In this document: positions 1 through 11,822 of the stretch, in pieces
How the letters are laid out: the number at the start of each line of letters is the position of its first letter
Numbering within the stretch: position 1 is the first letter of the stretch
Source of the DNA: Bugula neritina
Lineage: Eukaryota; Bryozoa; Gymnolaemata; Cheilostomatida; Bugulidae
Length of the DNA: 64,000 nt
Direction of reading: 5' to 3'
Assembly (NCBI GenBank): GCA_964035545.1
Contig: OZ037769.1
Span: 10,170,633 to 10,234,632, forward strand
Notes under the pieces: generated by a model
The model's input: the letters and a program-made list of their open reading frames with translations, nothing else
Told to the model about the DNA's origin: nothing
Databases searched by the model: none
Made by a program: the position numbers and the translations under genes

Positions 1-732
1 TCCTAGTCAATCTTTGGCTAAAATTGAATAAATGTGATGAAACTACAATCATTTTGTTGACCTAAAGTTTTGTGGGTATTTTATTATTGCATATGATGTA
101 GGCAAATGTACTTCATAGTCCTGGTTCTTGAGTGAGTGTGTGTGTGCAGGTGTGATGAAAATGAAAGTTTAATAATGCATTGGAAAGATTATGGTGCAAC
201 AAGTCTAATCTAAAATTTTACCTCATTCAACAATATCTTAGCTGAACTTCCTGTAGTTGAACTTTTGTTTAACTATGAAACTAATTTATACTTATTATTT
301 ATATATTTATACACATATAACTCAATCTATTGGCAATTTTTATTTGAAGGGTTCAGCTCCTTCTCAGTACATAACAGAGCTATAACAGCTCATGTCGTTG
401 CAATAGAAGAAACTAATGTTTCTACCAAAACAAATTTGGTAAAAAAATTAGCTATATTACCACACAGTGAACAGGATCTAACTACTCACATTATTCACTA
501 CATTTGCTGCTGCTACCAGTATACTTGATATCATCAAAACTACCTCTGAAATGTCATCGGAAATGTTGTGATATTTTATAACTAGTAAATGGCACTGTAC
601 AAGATGAGCTAGGTATCACGTCAAGACACATTAGCAGGGTTATTTACTTGTAGATGAAGCACAGTATCTTCATTGTATCCTAACATCGCCTTCTGTCAGT
701 ATCATCCAAGTCGACAGTGTTACAAGACTGAG
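1..732. other. Non-coding 5' region
   Basis: AT-rich sequence upstream of the copine-domain gene. I see no supportable exon or known repeat. The 265-528 open frame is not backed by splice signals or recognisable protein. An in-frame stop lies at 655-657, just upstream of the frame used by the next gene. Confidence 0.5.
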
Positions 733-3700
733 ATGTGGGATTTCATTTTCTACCAATGTTCAGTTTTAACCTTCATCTTACTCTACTGGTTTCACAAACC
801 CAAGGATCAAACCTCATCCCCACCTTCTAATCCAATTAACCAGCAATCTTCATCTGGTGAAAAAGGTAAGTAGCTTACACACATTGTGCTCCAACCATAC
901 TCCAGTTTACCGTTATATCTTCTTTATTAATCTGTGCTATGAAGCTCAGTGTTGTGAGTCTTATAGCTAATTCAACAATCTAATATAACTTAGGCCTTTA
1001 GCCACAGCTTTATGGTTGTTTCAACTCTAATGTATGACGCTGTTTTCTAACTTTGAGTTCTCAACTATAAACTCAAATGTTGACAGAAGTTTGAGACCAT
1101 CGAATAATCCAACCCAGGATTTAAAGTTCATGAATTTAGCTATAACTATAACAGTGTGACATGCTGATAGCTATCAGCATGTCACACAGTTAAGGTTATG
1201 TACTAGTCCGAAGTGCTGACTTGAATACTTACAAATTTGTGTACTTGTTGACTTGAGTACTGGCTTATCTGTGTACTTGATGTTCCTTGGCTATAAAATC
1301 ATTGACTTGGTTTGTGTAAACTATTTGCTTGGTTTCTCCAATTGCTTATGTTTATATATTTACTTTATGCCGTTGAATTTTTTTCCGAGTGTAGGTCTCA
1401 ACTAGGTCTATTTTATTCCTAGCTTCTATTGCATATATTTAAATAAATTTGCTAAATCATAATTAGATTTTAAGCATAATTTTTTAATGATTTTTCAATG
1501 AAAGTTCAAAAATTTAAATAATCAGATTTATTTGGAATGTGAGAGCGATTTATTGGCTATGTTATTATTAGACGTTATTGTCATTGTTGCCTATCTACAT
1601 GATGGACATTTCTTATTTTATTTTAAACATGTTTAAAACATACTAGTTTAAAATATCTGAAACTAAAGCTAACCATTAATTTATTGTCTTTTTAGCTGCT
1701 CAATTCATGTAAACAACCACCAGTTTTGCTAAGTTCATGTCAATTTTCAAATGAGCTGTGCAAACTATGTTAAATTGATCAAATAGTTGCAAGTCATTCT
1801 TCAACTTATGTGCTTGTAAATTTATATCATTGCCGAACTTGACTCTGCTGTGATTTAGTTTTTTTTGAGCTCAGGTCATTACTTAATATGACTTGATAAG
1901 CTGTAAATATGACTTGAATTACTCTCACTTCTACCTACAGAAATGATTGAACAGTGCATGTTACTAGACAGTAGGGTAGTCTCAAACTCTATCTTTATTT
2001 GAAGTACCTATTTTCTGAAGCTGTGTTATTAAAGTACATTATGCAATTTAATCTTATTAGGGATCTAATATTATGCACTTAAAGTCAGGGCTATTGCAAT
2101 GTTTAATTTTAGTCACATTTATTTTGCCCAGACTATCTTCTTTTATTTGTTCAAAATTCAAGCTCATAATTGTTAATAAAGTAACTAAACTTGTTCTCAC
2201 ACTATACTATATATAAACTTGTCTGCTTTATTCATGTCTAATAAAGGATTGTGCCCTCCTGTTTTCTCAATGAATTTGATCTTATGTTTTCTTCGTCATG
2301 GCTTCTATCTTAACTACTTGCTAGTTGGTTTATTCTAAGATTCACTCATAGAACCATCAGTAATGTAAATCTACGTAAATAGTCATAATTTTCTTTAAAC
2401 AGCCCCTAATTTAAATTTTCGCAACTTATCGTTGCATACAAAGCCTCACATATTTTGTACATTGTGATAACAAGTGTGCTTGTTTTATGGGGGCATACCA
2501 TTGTGTGAAACTGCATAATAGTAATATGTAGAGTTAGTAAATGAATTGTTTTTAAAAAACAAATGTTATTTTGCTTTTCTGGTAATTCTAAGGTGATGTT
2601 TGGAAATCAAGAATTAACCTTTTCCCTTATTAGTTATCTTCTTTTTGTAAATGTAAAAACGTAGAGCAGTGCTAATATTAGAGTGGTGCTAACATAGAAT
2701 AGTGCTAACATAGAATAGTGCTAACATAGAATAGTGCTAACATAGAATAGTGCTAACATAGGCTCTCTGAAATTAATTGAAAGTTCTTCACATTTTTATT
2801 TTATGACACAGTCACCAACTTCTCCCTCAAATGGTTTCAGTTGTAAGAAAAATAAAGACGTTTTGTTGATATTACTATAGCTAAAGTTTATGTGATGAAA
2901 AAGTAACATGCTGATAGTGGGTTTTGAACCCCCACAGGATTTTAGATAGGTTCATGTTTTATTCTCTTTATTAAAGCATTTATGTTATTAAGATAGTTTA
3001 TTATTGTTATTTATTTATTATTTTATTGTATTTATATAACAGTTGGTCACTAAAGCTTGCACTTAGATCTAATTTGAGTAGTTGGGTTCAAACTAAATGT
3101 TAATTGAATTGAGTTTAATATTTTTTTGGAAATGCTGATAATCCAAAGCATAGCATAAAAGCAGTTGACCTCAATTACTGTAAACATTTCAATTTGCAAA
3201 ACATATTTTACAAATTTGGAAACTTCTGGTGACAGTAAATAGTGTTCAGCCAATTTTGTTTATTTCAGTTATGCTGTATGCAGATAGAATTTATACTATG
3301 AGTTATAATATATGATGAATTGATTGTTTCAGACCAACTTCTCACATCTAAGTCAGTGGAATCAGCCGAGATCGATGCTAGTCTAAAAACAAAGGCACGA
3401 CAACGTCTAACAAGTTTTCGTCGGAGAAAGGACCTGGTTGAGCATGAAATTATACTTTCCCTGGGGCTGAATCCTGACGAAGAAGGGTTTGAAGCATTTT
3501 GTGACAAGTTTAGCACTTTTGAATATGTTAGCGAAGCTCTGGTTAAGGCTGGTTTCTGTTCATGTGACATGATAATTGGCATAGATTTCACGGCGAGCAA
3601 TGAATGGCAAGGAAAACGTTCTTTCAGCAAAAACAACCTTCATAAAATCAATGGCTCAAAAATATTCAACCCGTACCAGAAAGTTCTGCAGATTGTTGGG

Positions 3701-4273
3701 AAGACCTTGTCATTTTTAAGTAGTGATCATGTGATTCATTGTTATGGGTTCGGTGACGTGGAAACCAAAGACCACTCTGTGTTTTCTCTACAGGATAAGA
3801 CAACTCATTGTACTGATTATAAAGAAATTATAGACGCCTACACTCAAACAGCAAAGCATATTCAGCTAAGCGGTCCTACTAACTTCGCCCCTATGATAAA
3901 CAAGGGGATAGAATATTGTGAGATAACGGGTAAATATCACGTACTCATTATGATAGTGGACGGTCAGGTATCTTCTAAATCTGAGAAACAGACTGTTGAG
4001 GCCATAGTCAGGGCCAGTGACTACCCACTCAGTATTATTGTCATCGGTATAGGTGACGGACCTTTTGGCACTATGTTTGAGTACGATGATGGACTGCCCA
4101 AGAGAAAGTTTGACAATCTGCAGTTTGTTAACTTTCATCGTACAGTTACTAAAAGTAAACACGAAGCTGCTTTTGCTCTACACGCATTAATGGAGTTGCC
4201 TGATCAATACAAGGCAATCCAGCAATTGGGGTATTTACAAAATCACACTGTAGCTGATAAGAAGAGAGTGTAG
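733..4273 (+). CDS. Membrane-anchored copine/RGLG-type vWA domain protein (2 exons)
   Basis: Two coding exons, 733-865 and 3333-4273, are joined by a 2.47-kb intron with GTAAG donor and TTTCAG acceptor. The phase-1 join gives a 357-aa protein. Residues about 3-20 form a hydrophobic segment, probably a signal anchor. A serine/proline linker follows, then a copine-type vWA domain to near the C-terminus. The metal-site (MIDAS) motifs are visible: DFTASNEW, a GPTNF threonine and a DGQ aspartate. The sequence leading into the domain (KFSTFEYVSEALVKAGF) and the ending (ALHALMELPDQYKA) match the RGLG/protist copine pattern better than animal copines, which have two N-terminal C2 domains. No C2 domain and no C-terminal RING are present, so it should not be called a ubiquitin ligase. 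The role is inferred to be a Ca/Mg-dependent protein interaction module at a membrane. ATG 733 is the first in-frame ATG after a stop. AATAAA signals lie near 4,805. Confidence 0.85.
1154..1187. repeat. Perfect 34-bp palindrome in copine-gene intron
   Basis: The two arms (reading GTGTGACATGCTGATAG inward) are exact complements with no loop. Pairing continues with mismatches to about 1149-1192. It lies about 300 bp inside intron 1. No element boundaries or target duplication were recognised around it. Confidence 0.9.
2665..2760. repeat. Minisatellite, 16-bp unit, about 6 copies
   Basis: The unit agtgctaacatagaat is repeated head to tail in the large intron of the copine-domain gene. The first copies are diverged and the last four nearly exact. 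The rest of this intron (866-3332) shows only AT-rich unique sequence apart from the palindrome at 1154. Confidence 0.9.
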
Positions 4274-5196
4274 GTTGCTAGGATTAATAGTTGTTGGTTA
4301 AAAGACATAGTCGATACAATAATCTAACATTTTAGTAAACAAAATATGTTTTTATATTCATTAGCTTTTAATTAGACTTGATTTTTGTTGGTGAGCCTCG
4401 TGATAGTACGTTAGTTTAGACAAATTTTCTCTGTTCTGTTATACATTCATATATTTCACTCTATATGCACTGTGCAGTATAATTATTACTGTTTGCAAAA
4501 AATATTCCATTTTTCAAATTCTCTGTTACTTATTTAATATGAATTGTTATAAATGTCAGCTGGTACCTGTGCTGTTCGCTTTTTATTATAAACACAATCT
4601 GTTACATCCATTCCACTAGCTTGTGCTAATTTTTACTTTTCTACAACTCTTCTATTTTCTTATGATGAAACTTATCTAGTTGAGAGTTTATATCAAACTA
4701 AAAATAATCATGTTAACATTTTCTACTAAAGTTTATAGCAGTTCTATAAGCAATATTGTGATTTAAAATATAATTTGTGCTCCTCTATAAAATTATACTC
4801 TAAACAATAAACATAGATGTGTCATTCTCTTGATTGCATGAAATTCAATCTTTTACAACATTTATAATCTGTCATTTTAAAATATGTACATTACACAATA
4901 CAGTATACACTATAATATACTATGTAATGTACATACAAGTATGTAATGTACATGGTATTGAGGCATTTATTGATTTATTGCATATCACAGACATGACAAC
5001 ACAGTTGCGAAATTCTGTGTAAATACTGGCTATAATATAAGTAGGCATGAACAAAAATGAAAGAAAAAAATTCAAAATTGTTGGATTATTTAAAATAGAA
5101 GCTCATTTGAAGTATTTACAAGATGTCGCATGAAGCTATCTTTGCCCCATGCCCCTCTATATTTGATGGTTCAATATCTTCCAGAGGGGCATTGAC
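4274..5196. other. 3' flank of copine gene; non-coding
   Basis: AT-rich sequence with an AATAAA near 4,805 and a locally repeated tgtaatgtacata stretch near 4,880-4,950. No gene or known repeat can be supported. Confidence 0.5.
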
Positions 5197-5740
5197 TCAG
5201 AAAGTTATATAATTAAAATTGTCATCGTTTATTATATATTTGATGGCAAGTTCTTTAGTGAGTTTCTGAATGTGCAAATCAATGTTTAGATACTCAATCC
5301 CAAGTTTTGAGCAATCTTTAAACACCTTTTGGATAGCCTTTTTATCACTGGCATAGATACAAGTAAAAAAAATAGGTAGACAATAGGAGATGAGGGACAT
5401 GATGAAACTTTTGAATAACATATTTGCTAGAGGTTGAGAGCTAAAATACACAAAATTCTTCACAATATATGTTCTTCTTGATACTGTTGTAACTACTGAT
5501 TGTACATGCTCATGATATCTTAAATTCTGATCCACTAACACACCAAGTATCTCACTTTTTCAGACAGTACAATGTTAGTTCCATTCAATACGAGAGTAGG
5601 GGTATGAGGTTTAGCACGTTGGGTTGAGAACATCATATTTTTTGGGTCTTATAGATTTAAATCATCACATTGTTTAGAAATTCTGTTAATCTCATCACAG
5701 TAAAGATTTAGATCAGACTGTTTGCCAATGCAGCCAATAA
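5197..5740 (-). pseudogene. LINE reverse transcriptase fragment (Jockey/CR1-like), degenerate
   Basis: On the minus strand, 5541 to 5197 gives a 114-aa frame typical of the region just after the RT domain of Jockey/CR1/L2-type non-LTR elements. It has the pattern VDQNLRYHEHV, RRTYIVKNF and a hydrophobic SLISYCLPIFF stretch. Upstream, 5740 to 5545 carries the preceding thumb-like part (QSDLNLYCDEINRISKQ) but is broken by a stop and frame changes. The catalytic RT core, endonuclease and 3' tail are missing, so this is a 5'- and 3'-truncated remnant. The exact clade is not resolved. Confidence 0.7.
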
Positions 5741-5834
5741 TACTATATTGCATACCATGTACATGGTTGGTTTGTTAGAAATTAACCAAATGATGCAACA
5801 ATTTGGCAAAAATGTTTTCTTGGAGTCTTGACCA

Positions 5835-5910
5835 GGGGTAGGCAACTTCTATTGCATGAGGGTCACGTTCAGAAGTCAGCCAAAACGAAGGGCCACATCA
5901 TTGTACACAT
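5835..5910. repeat. hAT-like transposon end fragment
   Basis: The sequence caggggtaggcaac, followed about 45 bp later by gggccacat, resembles the conserved terminus of many hAT/MITE families. No matching opposite end was found nearby, so this is probably a solo or truncated end. Confidence 0.35.
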
Positions 5911-6115
5911 ATTGTTGTAGTTTTCCGTACTACTAGTTTGGGTCCTACTGCGTGCTGGCAATTACTACATATCTACTGTGAGGTTATGTGAAGAACCGAA
6001 CTAGTTGATCTTCTAACAAGATAGCTGTATTGTGAAGCAATTACACAGGATTAAAATAAGCATAAGTATAAAAGAGAAAAACATACAGCAGTCGAAGCAA
6101 TTACATACGATAAAC

Positions 6116-6799
6116 CCCCTATTCACACTTACCGTACCGTACGCCGTAACAGCAAATTTTAGCGATTTTTTTTTAACATCCGGGCTAAATCGTACTCCGG
6201 TATACGTTGCGGCGTTGATCAAGCAGTGCTTGATTAAAAAAATCACGGCGGGCTCCTATTGGGTAGAGTTGATCTGGCACTAAAATTTAAAGAACATTTT
6301 CGCTAGTTTATTTTAATCGCTTATTTTTGATTTAATTTAACCAATTCAAAAGTTTTAAAAGATTAAAAAATTTTTATCCGGCTTGTTTGAATTGAACTCA
6401 GCTTAAAAATCTAGCTTTCCCTAATCACAAAATCAAGCAAACCAAAAACTTAAAAATGATTTGGACGGCTTAAATATTCATTATTTAAATTAGTTTGCAC
6501 AATTATTTTAAAAACGAATATATTTAAAAAGAAGATTCTTTTCATGTAATTGCTTTTATTTAGTAAATAGCATTTATATAACATCTTTTGATAAGAATGT
6601 TGCGAATAATTTGTAAATAATATTCAAAGGCGTTCAAATCACTGCAGACAAGAGTTGGCTTTATTATGATTGGTCACAGCTCAACGTCATGCATTGTACT
6701 TTTACGGCAATGTGTGAACACCCGTTGACAAAATGCAACAGCGTCGCCATTTTGTTTTTGCTGTTACGGCGTACGATACGGTAAGTGTGAATAGGGGGT
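6116..6799. mobile_element. Non-autonomous TIR element (MITE), about 684 bp
   Basis: Terminal inverted repeats of about 42 bp differ at one position. The left end starts ccccctattcacacttaccg and the right end is its complement, finishing near 6,799. The sequence TAA occurs at both outer edges, consistent with a 3-bp TAA target duplication as in PIF/Harbinger elements, but one extra A on the left leaves this uncertain. The interior is AT-rich with no transposase frame. Confidence 0.75.
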
Positions 6800-7045
6800 A
6801 AGGCCGACTGTGGGCGCCGGAAAGCATTGCTTATAAATGGAGTTGTCGACCCTGATTGGTCGACACAGATTTCTGTAGTATTGTCCGCAGTTGCTGGCGA
6901 TGCCGCCTCATTTATTAGCGGGCACGGCATGTAGAGACGGCATGACTTGGAGTTGCTGTTCCTGACCATAATCTATTGCATTATGTTTACCAGAGGACAC
7001 TGGGGGGAGGGGGTATACTTCCACTGACCATTACAATGTTACATT

Positions 7046-8765
7046 CAGGGATGTAGTGGTACCCATACGGTCCCATACGCCGTATGGCCTAGAAGAAAAT
7101 AGACTGTTCTAGGCCATACGCCCGTATGGGCATAATATTTTTGAAAGATGATTAGTGCACAGGATAGTTAGGGCATCCTCACTAAGAATATCATAAATTT
7201 CGCTCACAATCTAGTTTAAGTTCTTGTTATGTTAATGCTATGTGGGTGGCATGCGTGTTGCCTACTTGTGATTGTTTAGCCTTCTCATCTTTACGTGTTC
7301 ACTGAAGCGCGAAGTGCTGTGCATTGGTGATTGCTAAGGAAAAATATTTTATTTCAGTGTATAAATCACTAATTTGCAGAAAATCTATGAAGGCTATTGA
7401 AAGGATCAAAAAATTTGCTATGCATAAATTTCTCAGGTTTCTGACAGTGTTTGTTTTATTCTAATACCATACTTTCCTGCTGAGATATTTGGCAGATTTT
7501 GAGAAATAAACTTTCAGATAAAATTAGCCAAAATTAGTAGTTTTTTGGCTATAACTTTGCAAAAAGAAATATTGAAAACTTGCAAAAAGCAGGTGCTCTG
7601 TGGAACAGGAAGATCTACAACATAGTTTTTGAATTCTAATTCTAGCACAATTAGGCAGTGACAGCTAGAAGGTTGCCCTTATCTATCTTGTGTGGACTTG
7701 TATTTTGTCAATAAGCAATGGAATTTTAAAAAACCAACATGAAATCCAGAAATAAAATCAAAATGTCTTCAAGAAACAGTACCAGTTGTGTAGGAGAGCT
7801 TAACGAAAATTTATCACTGAGGTCTACAGGTACTATGTCCACATTTTGCTCAAAAACCTAGCGTTATTGCATGTTAATTATCAATGCAATGAGGTTTTGC
7901 AAACTGTACACCACCATAAGTAACCGTTTATGTTTGATTGTACTAACTAACATCTGGCTTTATATTTAATCATCTTCTAGGTTAACTCATATTAAACCTG
8001 TCAATTTTTTTCATTTGGGGTATATTTCCTTGATGTGTCTAGTGAAAGTTCAGGGGTTTTGTTTTAAAACCAAGTTAACATACTCTTCTTGGGTGTGCTT
8101 TATTGTGTGTTAGAAGGTGTGTTGGTATCTCCTTATGGATTAGACTAGTACTCCAATAAACTCCAATTAGGTTTTTAACCAATTTCTGCTTGCCAATGAG
8201 TTATCAATTCAAATTGCTCTTTATAAATTACAAATTCACACATTTTCTGACTTGCAATCTGCTTCTCTTCTGATCTATAATTCTTTTTCTGGGCACTTGG
8301 CCTATTAGTTATTAATAAAGTAATCAGGTTGCATTTGGAGAGCACTTGTTACCTGCCTCTATCCTTCCATCTTTTTGTGATCTTCAGCAATTTTTCTGTA
8401 CAGTTTGGACTTGGTGCATGTCAGAACAAACCTAACTGCAGTTGAGTAAGACTTTACATTTAAAATTACAGTCAACAAGTGTGGGACAATACTGAATATT
8501 TATATAGTTTGCAGCAATGCTCAGTCGTCATGTAGCTGGTATGGTATGAAAATAATAGTGAGGTGCACATTTCAGCACATATTTTTTCAGAAGAATTAGA
8601 ATTCACAATGGCTTTAAATTGCATAAATTTGCATCAGAAGAGCTCTGAGGGCTTCGGCGGCCGGGGCGCTGCCCCGGACCCCGCGGGGGGGGGGCGGGGC
8701 TGGGCGGCCCCCTGGACCCCTGACCTGAGAGTATGGCCTAGAATATTTTTGCCACTACATCCCTG
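7046..8765. mobile_element. Non-autonomous hAT element, 1.72 kb
   Basis: The left end reads CAGGGATGTAGTGG and the right end is its inverted complement. The element is flanked by a perfect 8-bp duplication GTTACATT (7038-7045 and 8766-8773), the size expected for hAT transposases. A subterminal motif tatggcctaga occurs at both ends; the left copy is part of an imperfect hairpin (7068-7130). The last 130 bp contain a very GC-rich stretch (about 8650-8725), unlike the AT-rich surroundings. No transposase frame is visible. Confidence 0.88.
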
Positions 8766-9235
8766 GTTACATTACATTGTGATGAAGTAACTTTTTATCA
8801 AACTTATACTGTGCTAGTTACAATGCATCCAACAGTTCTTACTTGTGCATTAAAAGGGCCACCTGTGATGGATTTTAATAGTTGTCGTCACTATGTTCTG
8901 AAAGTTCTAGTTTATATAATAATTACTATAATTGACTTGGCGTAACTTTTTGAATGCTGTTAAGTGTTGTAATTATAGCTAAGCTCTTAGCGTAGTGAAT
9001 AGCGTAATGATTGTGAATTACCCTTCCTAGTTTTGTTTGTTATAAAATACTGTAATAACTTTTGTTAAGCTATCTTCCCGCCTATTTTTTCATTTTTTTT
9101 GTAAATAGATCTTTAAGTCAGTCTACCACTCGACCAATGCACATCTAGAAGACAATAAAGAAACTTTTTATTTCCAGATCAAGAAGACTTTTATTATCAC
9201 AATAGTAATAAGGCATGCAGATTGCTTCATCTATT

Positions 9236-10985
9236 TCATAAATACTCTACAAGTTACTACATGGGGGGCAGCGGTGGGATATAAAATAAACATGCAAGAC
9301 AGGCAGCCATTACTAAAGAAGAAGAAGAAAGAAGAAGGACAAAGAAAGAAAAATAGAGATGGGGAGAGAAGGAAGAGAAAAAGAACCTCTCACCATGGAG
9401 ACACTCATTACTGCCCTCCGAGAAGTCAGTGGGGCTGGGCAGGCGCCACCTGGTGACAGGCATCAACTTAGGCCTCCGATTTTCGGAGATGAGGGGGATG
9501 TAGAACAATTCATTAGGGAGTTCGAAGAGGTAGCCAACGTCGCTGGATGGCCGGCCCAGACATGCCTCCTTCAACTCCAGACCTGTTTTACAGATCAGGC
9601 AAAGAGTTACAGCCTCGGTTTTAATGTTGGCCATATCTTTCAGGCCCTCAGGTCCGGTTTCGAGATCACCGCCCGTGCTGCCAAAGATCGCCTAAGAAGT
9701 ATACAACAAAACAGGAAGACGTCGCTCCAGGACCGCGCCAATGCTATAGAAGCACTGGCACAAGTGGCCTACAGCGATGTCGATCCGGAAGAACGACGAA
9801 GCTTGGTATACGAAGTATTCTCCCATACCATCAACAATGCCATGTTACGTTATTACTTGGCGACAAAAATCACCACCATTGGGGAAGCCCTGGCCATTGG
9901 AGAGGCGTACTACGAAGTAGAGGGATTCCAGGGAGCGCACTTCACGGCCAGCCAGGTAGAGGAGCAACCTGAAGCAACAAAGCCGGTCCACTGAGCCCTC
10001 AGACTGCTGCACCTTCACCCAGCCAACTCACCGTATTGATGGACATGATGAAGGGCTTACAAGCAGAGATAAAGAAGATGCAGCAAGAACAAGCTAATAG
10101 GCGAGCACCCAGGTCTTGGGGCGAACTTATCGGCTCTTCACATCTCACCTGTTAGAGGAGGGATGTGGCACCATGGGACATGTGCGTAGGCAGTGTTCTC
10201 AAGAAGGAAGGATGTCTTTAAACACCCGAGGCTCACGGCAACTTCCGCCAACCGTGGGCCCCAAGCCAACCTCGTCGGAGTTGCCCGAGGAGGGTGTGGA
10301 AGAGAATGCAGCTTACTCGCAAGAGTTTCCCAAGCTACTTTCACAACCTCAGAAAACCCCCGGTGTCTGTAAGACGAAGAGGGGGCCCGCTGTAAGAACT
10401 CAAGAAGTGTCTCCCTCAAAGACTGACCGCTCCAGGAACACCCAGCCGTACAGAAGCAGCTACTTTCTGCCTGGAAAAATTTCGGGTAAAGCTGCCACCT
10501 CCCTGCTAGACACCGGGTGCAATACAAACCTGCTGAGTCGGCGTCTCTTTGACACTCTTGGTGCCCGAGAGTGGGCAAGCCTCGAGCGGCATGAGGGTGC
10601 ACATGGCACATTGGCGGACGGATCATGTATTCCTTCTTACGGCATCATTACACTACCTGGACGCGTCTGCGATCAGGAAAATCCCCCTCGTACCAGTCGA
10701 GGAGCAGTCCTGGAGCACTTGGCTGATCTGTATGGTGAAGCGTGTGACAACTGTACGAGTAGTACTGAATGCCAAGTACTGGCTCAACTACTTATGGAGT
10801 ACGGTGATGGTTTCAGTCGCGAAGACAGGGACATGGGGCTGACCAAGGTTATCTCTCATGAGATACTCCTGGCAGCCGGCACCACCCCTATCAAACAGCC
10901 AACCCGACATCTAGGCTCGGAGAAGGAGGTAAGCCGGCAGGTGCAGGATCTTCTCAACCGGGACCTGATTGAGCCTGCTCACAAA
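9236..10985 (+). mobile_element. E1: truncated Ty3/gypsy element, plus strand
   Basis: A primer-binding site at about 9,260-9,278 resembles the 3' end of tRNA-Leu with an extra or changed G. A gag frame and a damaged gag-pol frame follow. Similarity to related elements stops near 10,985, just inside the start of RT, and no 3' LTR follows. The upstream LTR should lie within about 8,780-9,255 (an AATAAA is near 9,157), but its start cannot be fixed because there is no partner. Gag and protease are closest to those of E3. Confidence 0.8.
9359..9994 (+). pseudogene. E1 Gag (capsid/nucleocapsid precursor), C-terminus broken
   Basis: A 211-aa frame is colinear with the E3 Gag. It shares the opening METLITALRE pattern, a DEGDVEQFIREFEEVANVAGW capsid-type region, TSLQDRANAIEALA and the FTASQVEE ending. 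It stops before the nucleocapsid part. The continuing Gag sequence (MMKGLQAEIKKMQQEQ) is in another frame from 10,039. This is the structural protein that packages element RNA. No zinc knuckle remains in frame here. Confidence 0.75.
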
Positions 10986-11003
10986 ATGTGGGAAACTGTG
11001 TAG
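10116..11003 (+). pseudogene. E1 nucleocapsid-protease-RT fragment, internally deleted
   Basis: This frame contains the end of a zinc-knuckle region (MGHVRRQC), a proline-rich linker and an aspartic protease with its DTG active site (10,508-10,516, context LLDTGC). Shortly after the protease flap region (GRVCDQ, about 10,672) the reading jumps to the linker before RT, so roughly 500 bp present in E3 are missing here. It then runs into the start of RT (IKQPTRHLG, with a small in-frame loss) and ends in unrelated sequence after EPAH. No RT catalytic motif, RNase H or integrase is present. Confidence 0.8.
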
Positions 11004-11479
11004 CTTTAGCGAGTTTTAATTTTGGTAGCTCAAGAAGAGCGGTAGATTATTAGTTGTTTGTTTGCAACAAACTGCGTAGAGACAATAATTTAACAGTATT
11101 GATTCGAATAGTTTTATAAGCAGCTCCAAGTTAGGGGTGACTGCGTGCAGTAGTTTGCGGTTCTCGAGTTTAAGGTTTAGGGTTTATTGGAACTCCTATT
11201 TACAAAAAGCCCGAGAACCGCAAACACTGCGCTTAGTTCTTCCCAACTTGACGCAGTGTGGTATATTTAGGAGTGTTGACTTTAAACCATGAAAAATCAT
11301 AATGCCGCTATTGGTACCGCGAGTTTATATAAGTTATAAAAGAAAAATTTTGTCACTTTTGTGATTTTATTTTTTTTTAATTTTATGTGTCTATTTTTTT
11401 TAATTTTGTTTATTAGTAAAGTTTTTAAACATATTTTCAATGCATATAAAATTAAAAAAAAAATTAAAACTCAATCACG

Positions 11480-11785
11480 TGTTATAATTTTCAGATTTAG
11501 GGTCGATGTGCCACCAAGAGAGTCTATTTATCACTAGAGAAACTTCACCGAGTTAAGTCGAGTAGATATCGTTATATTTTAATACAAGAATACATAATAA
11601 AATCTAATGTACAACAGTAATGATACGCACGTCTATTTAATTTACAGCACTATCCTCAACTGAGCTAGTAGCGCGAAGCTGCTACTATTACTCATAAAAC
11701 AGCCTAGCTAATTGGCTAATGCATTGTTCCGGGTCAATACGCAACCTTGCGTATTGTGTTGCTGGTAGCTCCACGAGCCACCACA
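11480..11785 (-). repeat. E2 3' LTR (306 bp)
   Basis: In element sense it begins TGTGGTGGCTCGTGG and ends TATAACA. It matches the copy at 17,413-17,718 except for one base near the end. It lies directly beside the polypurine tract. Confidence 0.93.
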
Positions 11786-11822
11786 CTGCCCCCTCCAGCA
11801 GAAAGCCCTCTTTCTGATAAAA
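11786..11822 (-). promoter_or_regulatory. E2 polypurine tract and adjoining hairpin
   Basis: In element sense, CTGGAGGGGGCAG abuts the 3' LTR and would prime plus-strand DNA synthesis. Just upstream is a perfect 7-bp stem CAGAAAG/CTTTCTG with a 4-nt loop. Equivalent hairpins occur in E3 and E4. Confidence 0.75.

Noticed and set aside
9257-9634. Minus-strand 125-aa frame opposite E1 gag
   Set aside because: Antisense to a clear Gag frame and without recognisable features.
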